Source: Alphaproteobacteria bacterium
Lineage (GTDB): Bacteria > Myxococcota_A > UBA796 > CAJQPC01
Direction: 5' to 3'
DNA: 64,000 nt
Assembly (NCBI GenBank): GCA_020632795.1
Contig: JACKEV010000020.1
Location: forward strand, 62,001 to 126,000
Shown here: in pieces, positions 1 to 8,223 of the stretch
Position numbering within the stretch: the first letter of the stretch is position 1
Layout of the letters: each line of letters begins with the position of its first letter
Position numbers and translations under genes: made by a program
Notes under the pieces: model-generated
Database searches by the model: none
What the model saw: only the letters and a program-made list of their open reading frames with translations
What the model was told of the DNA's origin: nothing

Positions 1-549
1 CGAGGGGATGTCGGGCCCGAGGCGGTCGCAGTGGTCCAGATCGACCGTGGTGATGGCGCAGACCTCGGGCCGCACGACGTTGGTGGCGTCCAGCCGGCCC
101 CCGAGCCCCACCTCGACCACCGCGACGTCCACCCGCTGGCGCACGAACCACACGAAGGCCGCCACGATCATCAGCTCGAAGTAGGTCAGCGGCGGGGCGC
201 CGTCGCCCATGTCGGTGAGGTGCGCGCGCGCCCAGGCGGTGGACACCTGGTCCAGCTCGACCAGCAGCGCGGCGAGGTCGTCGTCCGAGATGTCGACGCC
301 ATCGACCCGGATGCGCTCGTTCACGCTGCGCAGGTGCGGCGAGAGGGTGAGGCCGACCTTGAGGCCCTGGGCCCGCAGGCCGGAGGCCACCAGGCTCGCC
401 ACGCTGCCCTTGCCGTTGGTGCCCCCGATGTGCACCACGGGCACGGCGAGGTGCGGGTCTCCCAGCTCCCGCAGCAGGCGGGTCACCCGGTCCAGCCCCA
501 TGCGGATGCCCGCCGCGATGTGCCGGGTCAGCACGGGGTGGGTGATCAC
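1..549 (-). CDS. folC: Folylpolyglutamate synthase / dihydrofolate synthase, N-terminal part (cut by window edge)
   Basis: Folate-pathway Mur-ligase-type enzyme adding glutamate to dihydropteroate or folates, in the cytoplasm. Only the first 183 residues are inside the window; the rest lies beyond base 1. The ATP-binding P-loop GTNGKGS is at residues 43-49, followed by the family features TLSPHL, NERIRV and VVEVGLGGRLDATNVV. The start is a GTG at 549-547 that overlaps the accD stop as GTGA, so the two genes are translationally coupled. The accD-folC order is widely conserved (for example in E. coli). Confidence is high for the family; bifunctionality is inferred. Confidence 0.93.
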   Translation of the reverse strand, partial: MITHPVLTRHIAAGIRMGLDRVTRLLRELGDPHLAVPVVHIGGTNGKGSVASLVASGLRAQGLKVGLTLSPHLRSVNERIRVDGVDISDDDLAALLVELDQVSTAWARAHLTDMGDGAPPLTYFELMIVAAFVWFVRQRVDVAVVEVGLGGRLDATNVVRPEVCAITTVDLDHCDRLGPDIPS

Positions 550-1439
550 TCCTCGGCCTCCTCGAGCTTGATCACCTGGCGGGCGCCCATCCACAGCAGC
601 AGCGCCACGAGGGTCTCCCGGAGCTGGTCGCGGTGGACGATGCGGTCGATCATGCCGTGCTCCAGCAGGTACTCGCTGGTCTGGAAGCCCTCGGGCAGGG
701 CCTCGCCGATGGTCTGCTCGATGACCCGGGGCCCGGCGAAGCCGATCAGGGCGTCGGGCTCGGCCAGGATGACGTCCCCCAGCATGGCGAACGACGCGGC
801 GACGCCGCCGGTCGTGGGGTGGGTCAACAGCGAGATGTAGGGCTGGCCGGCCTCGTCGCGCAGCCGGGCGAGGGCCGCGCAGGTCTTGGCCATCTGCATC
901 AGGGAGAGGATGCCCTCCTGCATGCGGGCGCCGCCCGAGGAGGAGATGACGATGGCCGGCACGCGGCGCTCGGTGGCCCGCTCGAACAGCCGGGTGATGC
1001 ACTCGCCCACCACCGAGCCCATCGAGCCGCCCATGAAGCGGAAGTCGAAGGCGCCCAGCTCCACGTCGATGCCGTCGATGCTGCAGGAGCCGGCGAGGAA
1101 CGCGTCCCACTCCCCCACCTTCTGCTGGGACCTGACCAGGCGCTGGGTGTAGGGCTTGGAGTCGACGAAGCCCAGCGGATCGCCCGGGGCGAGGTGGGCG
1201 TCGTGGCGGCGCCAGGAGCCCTCGTCGATCAGGAGCAGCACCCGCTCCCGCGCCCCCAGCTTGAAGTGGTGGGCGCAGTGCATGCAGACCTGGTGGCGAT
1301 CCGCCAGGACCGGCCGGTAGAGGATCTCGCTGCAGCTCGGGCAGCGGGTCCACAGATCCTTGTCCGCGACGCGGGAAGGAGCGCGGTTCCGCAGCGGCTT
1401 GGGCGGCTGCTCGAACCAGCGGTTGCCGGTGTCGCTCAT
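546..1439 (-). CDS. accD: Acetyl-CoA carboxylase carboxyltransferase subunit beta
   Basis: Beta subunit of the carboxyltransferase that moves the carboxyl group from biotin to acetyl-CoA, the first committed step of fatty-acid synthesis; it acts with AccA, not seen here. 297 residues, the usual length. A four-cysteine zinc finger is seen at C33, C36, C52 and C55, and the crotonase-like core contains the diagnostic SSSGGARMQEG around residue 170. It overlaps the downstream folC start by 4 bases. About 54 bases separate it from the upstream gene's end, so it probably has its own promoter there. Confidence 0.97.
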   Translation of the reverse strand: MSDTGNRWFEQPPKPLRNRAPSRVADKDLWTRCPSCSEILYRPVLADRHQVCMHCAHHFKLGARERVLLLIDEGSWRRHDAHLAPGDPLGFVDSKPYTQRLVRSQQKVGEWDAFLAGSCSIDGIDVELGAFDFRFMGGSMGSVVGECITRLFERATERRVPAIVISSSGGARMQEGILSLMQMAKTCAALARLRDEAGQPYISLLTHPTTGGVAASFAMLGDVILAEPDALIGFAGPRVIEQTIGEALPEGFQTSEYLLEHGMIDRIVHRDQLRETLVALLLWMGARQVIKLEEAEE

Positions 1440-1493
1440 CCTGATCTCCGGGGGCTTGAAGGTCCCAACCTAACCGGGCGGCCCTCCGGGAGG

Positions 1494-2555
1494 CTACCAG
1501 CGACCCAGGCCATCCAGCGCCCCGACCACCGCGTCGTGCACCGCGGGTCGAAGATCCCGGATGCGGATGTCGTCCACGGAGGGGTGGACGCGGTTGGTAA
1601 GCAGGGCGACGACGACCTGCTGCCGGGGCGCGATCCAGAGGGAGGTCCCGGTGAAGCCCAGGTGCCCCACCGCGTCGCTGGGGAAGCGCGCCCCCGACGA
1701 GGAGTTCTCGCCCTCGCGCCCGTCCCAGCCCAGCCAGTGGGAGCCCACCCCCCGGGTGGTCCAGGCGCGCCGGATGGCGTCCCCCGCCAGCGGCCCCCGG
1801 CCGTGGAAGGCGTCGAGGAAGGTCTGCCCGGCCAGGCCGACCGCCGCGGCGTCCCCGAACAGCCCGGCGTGGCTGGAGACCCCGCCCATGCTGGCGCAGT
1901 TCAGGTCGTGGACCTGCCCGACGATCACCCCGCCCCGGCGCGGGCACCGCTCGGTGGCCGCCGCGCGGGGGCTTCCCCACACCAGGCCCGTCCAGCCCGC
2001 CGGCTCGGCCACCAGCGCGCGCCACAGCCGGTCCAGGCGCTGTCCCCCCACCGCCTCCAGCGCCGCGCAGAGCACCAGGAAGCCCAGGTCCGAGTAGGCG
2101 TGCTGCGCCCCGGGGCGGCTCTGGAGGGGCTCCAGGGCGGCCTCGCGCAGCACCAGGCGGCGGGCGGCGGGGCTGCCCCAGGCCAGGCCGGCGGCGTCGA
2201 CCCGCTCGTACAGGGGGCGCCAGGGGACGTAGCCCGCTGTGTGGGACAGGAGGTGGGCCACGGTGATGCGGCCGTCCACGCCGGGCACGTAGCGCCGGAC
2301 CCGATCCTCGAAGGAGAGCTGCCCCCGGTCGATGAGGGCGTAGCACACCGACGCCCCGGCCAGGACCTTGGTGAGCGAGGCCAGGTCCCACCGGGTGTCG
2401 TCGGCCAGCGGGCGGGCCAGCGGCTGGAGCTGCGCCTGGCCGACCCGGGCGCTGTAGACCACCTCGCCCCCGGCGCGGACCTCCAGGTCCACCGAGGGGG
2501 TCACGCCCTCGGCCACCGCGCGCGCCAGCACCGCGTCCACCGCCGCCCAGCTCAC
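1494..2555 (-). CDS. Serine hydrolase, beta-lactamase class C / esterase-like
   Basis: 353-residue member of the serine beta-lactamase-like superfamily (penicillin-binding, DD-peptidase or esterase). Visible motifs: SxxK as S60-L-T-K63, YSD (Y-x-N equivalent) at Y154-S155, and HLG at 298-300 in place of the KTG triad. No signal peptide is evident, so a cytoplasmic esterase or peptidase is as likely as a cell-wall role. Its ATG overlaps the stop of the upstream LD-carboxypeptidase gene as ATGA, so the two are cotranscribed; this pairing suggests peptidoglycan fragment turnover. The substrate cannot be told from sequence. Confidence 0.85.
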   Translation of the reverse strand: MSWAAVDAVLARAVAEGVTPSVDLEVRAGGEVVYSARVGQAQLQPLARPLADDTRWDLASLTKVLAGASVCYALIDRGQLSFEDRVRRYVPGVDGRITVAHLLSHTAGYVPWRPLYERVDAAGLAWGSPAARRLVLREAALEPLQSRPGAQHAYSDLGFLVLCAALEAVGGQRLDRLWRALVAEPAGWTGLVWGSPRAAATERCPRRGGVIVGQVHDLNCASMGGVSSHAGLFGDAAAVGLAGQTFLDAFHGRGPLAGDAIRRAWTTRGVGSHWLGWDGREGENSSSGARFPSDAVGHLGFTGTSLWIAPRQQVVVALLTNRVHPSVDDIRIRDLRPAVHDAVVGALDGLGRW

Positions 2556-3451
2556 CGGGGGTCCTCCAGGACCAGGGCGTGCCGGGTCAGGGTGGCCGGC
2601 GCCCCGTGGAGGAAGGCCCGGTTGCGCGCCCCGTGCCCCACAGGCAGCCCGGCGACCACGGGCACCTCCAACCGCCCGATGTGCTCCATCAGGACGTCCT
2701 CGATGGTCCAGGTGTCGTGGGTCGGCAGGGTCGAGCCCACGAAGTCCCCCAGCGCCACGCCGACCACGCCTTCGAACACCCCGGCCTGATCGAGCTGCTC
2801 CAGGGTGCGGTCCAGCTTGTAGGGGGGCTCGCTGACGTCCTCCAGCAGCAAGATGCAGCCCCGGGCGTCGAGCTGGAGGGGCGTGCCGCAGGTGGAGGCC
2901 AGCATGCAGAGGTTGCCGCCGACCAGCGGCGCGGTGACCTCGCCCTTCACCAGGCTGTGGCCGTCGAGCTGCGCGGCGCCGTCGCCGCCGAGCAGGGCGC
3001 GGAGGTGGTCCTGGGAGGGGGGGTCGGTGAGGTCGGCCACCGAGTGCAGCACCGGGCCGTGAACCCCCACCACGCCGCGCTGCCAGAGCGCCGACATCAG
3101 CGCGGTGCCGTCGGAGAAGCCGATCACGGGCCGGGGTGGCAGCCGCTCCGGCAGGCCGCCCCGCAGCAGCCGGGTGAGGCCGTAGCCCCCCCGCGCCATC
3201 CAGGCGGCGTCCAGGCCGGGGTCGGTCAGCGCCCAGACCATGTCCCGGGTCCGCTGGACGTCGGTCCCGGCCAGGTAACGGAAGACGCCCCCCAGGTTGG
3301 GGGCCTCGACGGGCTCGAAGCCCCAGCCCCGGATGAGGTCGCAGCCCTTGGCCACGCGCTCCGGGTTGAAGGCGCCCGAGGGGGCGAAGACCCCGATCCG
3401 GGCGCCAGGCTTGAGGGGAGGCGGCAGCACAGCAGAGGACAGCGTGTTCAT
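2552..3451 (-). CDS. LD-carboxypeptidase, peptidase family S66
   Basis: 299-residue S66 peptidase (LdcA/MccF group), which trims the terminal D-Ala from muropeptide tetrapeptides during cell-wall recycling, or degrades microcin-C-like compounds. The N-terminal GVFAPSG and ARGGYG motifs fit the family. The nucleophile is likely S113 in the elbow IGFSDGTALM; the acidic residue is in LLLEDVSEPPY and the histidine in GLPVGHG. The start at 3451 is preferred over longer open frames because those would run through the divergent gene, and because a TATCAT box lies 7 nt upstream of this ATG with no Shine-Dalgarno sequence. First gene of a two-gene unit with the serine hydrolase. Confidence 0.9.
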   Translation of the reverse strand: MNTLSSAVLPPPLKPGARIGVFAPSGAFNPERVAKGCDLIRGWGFEPVEAPNLGGVFRYLAGTDVQRTRDMVWALTDPGLDAAWMARGGYGLTRLLRGGLPERLPPRPVIGFSDGTALMSALWQRGVVGVHGPVLHSVADLTDPPSQDHLRALLGGDGAAQLDGHSLVKGEVTAPLVGGNLCMLASTCGTPLQLDARGCILLLEDVSEPPYKLDRTLEQLDQAGVFEGVVGVALGDFVGSTLPTHDTWTIEDVLMEHIGRLEVPVVAGLPVGHGARNRAFLHGAPATLTRHALVLEDPR

Positions 3452-3475
3452 GGGGAGGATGATAGCCTTGCAGCC
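3452..3475. promoter_or_regulatory. 24-bp divergent promoter with overlapping -10 boxes
   Basis: Only 24 bases separate two divergent start codons. Reading minus, ATGATA at 3459-3464 gives the -10-like TATCAT, 7 nt before the ATG at 3451. Reading plus, TAGCCT at 3463-3468 lies 7 nt before the GTG at 3476. The two boxes share the TA at 3463-3464, and neither gene has a ribosome-binding site at the right distance. Leaderless transcription from both boxes is inferred, not shown. Confidence 0.5.
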
Positions 3476-4015
3476 GTGTGGATGCTCCTGCTGGCCTGCG
3501 TCGAGCCCTCCTCCCAGCCTCCCGGGGACGGTCCCCCCGCGGCGCCGGACCAGGATCCGCGCCGCCTGGAGCCCCTGGCCCTGCCCGACACCCTGCCCTT
3601 CACCGCCTGGACCCGCACCACCCCCATCACCCTGGTCGACGAGCACGGCACCCCGCTGCTGGTCCTCGACGCGATCGGCGTGGAGGTCGAGGTCCAGCGG
3701 CTGCTGGTGGATCGGGCCTGGGTCACCTGCACCGGCTGCCGCGCCGAGGTCGACGCCTGGGTGCAGCGCAGCGCCCTGTTCGCCGGAGACGCCGCCGCCG
3801 ACGGGCCCTCCGATCCCTTGCTGGCCTGGCTCAGCGCCCAGGGCGACGCCCTGACCGGCCTGCGGCGCCACGGCTTCACCGTCGCCGAGGACGGCGCCTG
3901 GATCAGCCCCCCCTGGCACGACGAAGGGGGATATGGGGGGGACACGCTCGTCATCCGCGCCGAGGGCGCGGGCTTCGTCCGCGTAGAGCCGGCCCCCTCT
4001 CCCGAGGATCCCTGA
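3476..4015 (+). CDS. Small hypothetical lipoprotein
   Basis: 179-residue protein of unknown function. The N-terminus VWMLLLACVEPSS has a very short hydrophobic stretch ending in an LLAC lipobox, a pattern seen in several other genes here, so it is probably lipid-anchored. The middle looks like an SH3-like beta-rich segment (TPITLVDEHG, VLDAIGVEVEV), with a CTGC cysteine pair and acidic surroundings. GTG 3476 is chosen because it sits 7 nt after a -10-like box; ATG at 3482 would remove two residues. One base separates it from the downstream MBL hydrolase gene. Confidence 0.6.
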   Translation: MWMLLLACVEPSSQPPGDGPPAAPDQDPRRLEPLALPDTLPFTAWTRTTPITLVDEHGTPLLVLDAIGVEVEVQRLLVDRAWVTCTGCRAEVDAWVQRSALFAGDAAADGPSDPLLAWLSAQGDALTGLRRHGFTVAEDGAWISPPWHDEGGYGGDTLVIRAEGAGFVRVEPAPSPEDP

Positions 4016-4016
4016 G

Positions 4017-4882
<866 letters not shown>

Positions 4883-4883
<1 letters not shown>

Positions 4884-5842
4884 TGGCGAACCTGGTCCTG
4901 CCCCCGCGCTGGCGGCTGCCGGAGTCCCAGGTCACCCCCCACGACGCCTGGCTGAACCGCCGCCAGCTCGTCGCGGCGCTGGGCCTGGGCTGCGTGGGCG
5001 CGGCGGTGGGCTGCACCCCCGGGCCGGCGTCGGGCCCCGTCCCGGAGCGCTACCCCTACGCCCTGCCGGAGTTCGCCCGCAGCTCCCGCTACCCGGGCGG
5101 CCGGCCCCCCACCGTCGAGATCACGCCGGAGGAGGCCGCCTCCGCCTACAACAACTTCTACGAGTTCACCACCGACAAGGCCGAGGTCTGGAAGCTCGCC
5201 CGCGGCTTCCAGCCCACCCCCTGGGCGGTGGAGGTCGCCGGCCTCTGCCACAAGCCCCAGACCCTCGACCTGGAGACCCTGCTCGCCACCATGCCCGTCG
5301 AGGAGCGGGTCTACCGCTTCCGCTGCGTGGAGGCCTGGTCGATGGTGGTGCCCTGGGTGGGCTTCCCCCTCAAGGCCCTGCTCGACCGGGTGGAGCCGCT
5401 GGGCAGCGCCACCCACGTCCGCATGGTCAGCTTCGCCGACAAGGCGCAGATGCCCGGGGTCGCGGACCAGCCCTGGTACCCCTGGCCCTACTTCGAGGCC
5501 CTGACGCTGGCCGAGGCCCGCCACGAGCTGACGCTGCTGGCGACGGGCATCTACGGCCACGCCCTGCCCCGCCAGCACGGCGCCCCGGTGCGCCTCGTCG
5601 CGCCCTGGAAGTACGGCTACAAGCAGCTCAAGTCCATCGTGCGGATCGAGCTGGTGGCCAGCCAGCCCCCCACCTTCTGGAACCAGCTCGCCGCAGACGA
5701 GTACGACTTCCTCGGCAACGTGCGCCCCGACATCCCCCACCCCCGGTGGAGCCAGGCGACCGACCGGGTCATCCCGACGGGGGAGCGGGTGAAGACGCCG
5801 ATGTACAACGGGTATGCGGCGCAGGTGGCGGGGCTGTATTAG
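4883..5842 (+). CDS. msrP: MsrP-like molybdopterin-dependent protein-methionine-sulfoxide reductase catalytic subunit
   Basis: 319-residue YedY/MsrP family protein, a periplasmic Mo-cofactor enzyme that repairs methionine sulfoxide in envelope proteins. The molybdenum ligand cysteine is C148 in RFRCVEAWSM. A twin-arginine-type export signal is visible (R26-R27 in NRRQLVAALG followed by a hydrophobic stretch). The family motifs YNNFYEF, WYPWPYFEAL and PWKYGYK are present. No membrane heme partner MsrQ lies next to it, so the electron donor must be elsewhere or different. The start overlaps the MBL stop by one base. Its stop overlaps that of the convergent gene. Confidence 0.93.
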
Positions 5843-8223
5843 CCCCCCAGCGGATCCATCAGCACCGCCACGAGCTGCAGCAGCAGGATCCCGCCGAAGA
5901 ACGCCAGGAACGCGAACCCGCTCAGCAGCATCATCCGGGACAGGATGTTCCGGGAGGTCCACGCCTCGGGCCAGGTCACCCCGCCCCGCAGGCTGCCCCG
6001 CCAGGCACCCAGGCCCTCGACGACCCGGGCGGGGGCCCGGCGCCACAGCGCGAAGCCCACGACCGACACCGTCATGGCCAGCGCGACCACCCACACCGAG
6101 GCCAGCCCGGCCAGCGGCACGCCGAGCACCACAAGGCCCACCAGCCCGAGGCCGTGCTCCCGCAGGGAGGTGCCCGGCCGGGCCAGGACCACCGCCCCGG
6201 CCACCGCCAGGCCCGCGAAGAACGCCAGCGCCAGCGGCGCCCGCAGCCAGCGCCGCATCGACCAGAACGACACCGTGATGGGGTGGTCGCCCTCGACCCA
6301 GTAGCGGTTGTGGTGCAGGGTGATGCCGCCCTCGGGCAGCTCGATCTTCACCGGCATCGAGCCGGTCTCGCCAGCGGACACCACGCCCCCGGCGAACGCG
6401 GGGCCGGCGTACCCGCCGCCGCCGCTGGCCTGGTACCACCGCCCGCTGCCCGCGTAGATCTGGGGCTCGACCTCCCCCTCCAGCGCGCTGTAGAGGTCCC
6501 GCGCGGGCAGCCGCACCGACCAGGACAGCGACGACACCGGCAGCTCCAGCGCCGGCAGGGCCAGATCCCGGTAGCTGATCAGCCCCTGGGGCGGGACGTG
6601 GCTCTCCAGCACGACCTGGACGGTGAACGAGGCGTCCCCCACCGAGCGCTTCAGCGGCAGCAGCAGCAGGCCCTCGGGGGTGCGGCTGGGCTTGACCGGC
6701 TGGCCGTCCAGCAGGCTGGAGCGGACCTCCATGCCCTCGGGCAGGCGGAGCTGGAGGCTGTGGCGCAATCGATTGCGCATGCGGATGCGCAGATCGGTGA
6801 GCGCCGCGCCCTCCACGCTGACCACCGTGTCGGCGATGACCCGGTCGATGGACGCCGCCGCCGGCTCGACCTCGGGAAGGCGGGTGCCCTTGAGGCCCAC
6901 CCGGGCGTCGGCGCTGTGGTAGCGGTAGGCCCGCAGGATGGGGCTGACCGCCGACTGCACCATCTCCCAGGGGAGCTGCCGCACGTCCACCGCCAGGACC
7001 TCGGTGCGGGCGGTCTCCTCGAGCTGGAGCTTGCCGACGACCTCGACCCCCAGCCAGCCGTACTCCCGCTCCACCCCCTGGCTGCGGGGCAGGGCCAGTT
7101 CGAAGGGCGCGCCGCTGGCGTCGATCTCGCGGCGCAGGCGCAGGGACAGCTCGTAGCTGTTGCGGATGGGGAAGGCCGTCTCGCCCTTCACCACCGTACC
7201 GCCGCCCTCGGCGGGCTCCAGGGCGTACCGGAACGCGCCCTCGCCGTCCGCCGAGACCACCTCCAGCCCCTCGGGCACGAACACCTCGAAGCGCTTGGTG
7301 CCGGCGTAGAGGATGTTGTAGCGCACCACGGTGAAGAGATCGGCCACGCCCTCGTCCATCGAGAGCAGGTTGAGGCTCTCGGCGTAGACCCGGGCCTCGC
7401 GCCCGGCGTCGTCGCCCATGTCCCGGAAGCCGACCAGGTGGATGCGCGGGGTGGGCGCCAGGGAGGCGGTGAGCCGGGTGGCGCCGGGCAGCGGCGTGAT
7501 CTCGGCCTGCACCGCCGAGCGCAGCCGGGGCTCCAGGCCCTCGGTGGGGAACGTGCAGTCGAACCGGGTGACCGGCGTGCGGGCGATGAGGAACTCGTAC
7601 TCCAGCGAGCCCCGCCGCCCCTGGGAGGGCACCAGGAGCTGCAGCTCCAGGCGCTGCTCGCCCGTGGTCTGCGTGATCCAGACGTGGTAGCCGCTCTGCC
7701 GCGACAGGGGGATGGGCCGGCCGTCGACCCGGGCGTCGACCACCACCACGCCCTCGCCCACCAGGGGCACGGTCTTCCACAGGCCCTCGCCGGTCAGGGT
7801 CACCCGGTAGTCCAGGTCCAGGGCCAGCGCGCCGTCGATGGCCCGCCCGGTGAAGGACGAGGCCCCCAGCACCACCAGCGGCGGGGGCTCGATGGCGGCC
7901 TCGGCGTCCAGGGCGCGGAGCTGCTCCCGGGCGTCCTCGTAGCGGTCCAGCGGGACGGTGGCCCGCGGGGCGGCCCGCGCGGGGGCCTGCGGGCCGAAGG
8001 CCGGCGCCTGGGCAGCGGGCGCGGGCGCGCCGTCATCGATGTACCCCAACGCCCGCAGCGGCTCCTCCGCCGCCTGCTTGGCGGGCGGCGCGTAGGCGTT
8101 CGACATCATGACCGTCGAGAACTGCATGTCCGCCGCCTCTTCGGCGGCCTCGTGGTAGGCGGCGTCCCGGTCCTGGGCCCGGGCGGGCAGCGCCATGAAC
8201 AGCAACAGCAGGAGCGTGATCAT
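5839..8223 (-). CDS. Large exported membrane-anchored protein, paralogue of the next gene (unknown function)
   Basis: 794 residues. A signal peptide (MITLLLLLFMALPARA) is followed by an Ala/Pro-rich linker, a long beta-rich periplasmic region, and about four hydrophobic segments in the last 170 residues, so the protein is membrane-anchored with a large periplasmic part. A segment near residues 474-526 containing RIRMRN, LRLPEG and LLDGQPVKP matches a similar segment (RMRLRN, LIDGQPVRP) of the neighbour at 8220-10625, showing they are paralogues. The ATG overlaps the neighbour's stop as ATGA. The family was not recognised. It ends in a 4-base stop-to-stop overlap with the convergent msrP-like gene. 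Confidence 0.8.
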   Translation of the reverse strand: MITLLLLLFMALPARAQDRDAAYHEAAEEAADMQFSTVMMSNAYAPPAKQAAEEPLRALGYIDDGAPAPAAQAPAFGPQAPARAAPRATVPLDRYEDAREQLRALDAEAAIEPPPLVVLGASSFTGRAIDGALALDLDYRVTLTGEGLWKTVPLVGEGVVVVDARVDGRPIPLSRQSGYHVWITQTTGEQRLELQLLVPSQGRRGSLEYEFLIARTPVTRFDCTFPTEGLEPRLRSAVQAEITPLPGATRLTASLAPTPRIHLVGFRDMGDDAGREARVYAESLNLLSMDEGVADLFTVVRYNILYAGTKRFEVFVPEGLEVVSADGEGAFRYALEPAEGGGTVVKGETAFPIRNSYELSLRLRREIDASGAPFELALPRSQGVEREYGWLGVEVVGKLQLEETARTEVLAVDVRQLPWEMVQSAVSPILRAYRYHSADARVGLKGTRLPEVEPAAASIDRVIADTVVSVEGAALTDLRIRMRNRLRHSLQLRLPEGMEVRSSLLDGQPVKPSRTPEGLLLLPLKRSVGDASFTVQVVLESHVPPQGLISYRDLALPALELPVSSLSWSVRLPARDLYSALEGEVEPQIYAGSGRWYQASGGGGYAGPAFAGGVVSAGETGSMPVKIELPEGGITLHHNRYWVEGDHPITVSFWSMRRWLRAPLALAFFAGLAVAGAVVLARPGTSLREHGLGLVGLVVLGVPLAGLASVWVVALAMTVSVVGFALWRRAPARVVEGLGAWRGSLRGGVTWPEAWTSRNILSRMMLLSGFAFLAFFGGILLLQLVAVLMDPLGG

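Noticed and set aside
2579..3475. Long plus-strand open frame opposite the LD-carboxypeptidase gene
   Set aside because: Its composition is typical of a shadow frame (Gln/Arg/Gly/Pro-rich); the minus strand has a clear S66 enzyme. Only the last part from 3476 is a separate lipoprotein.
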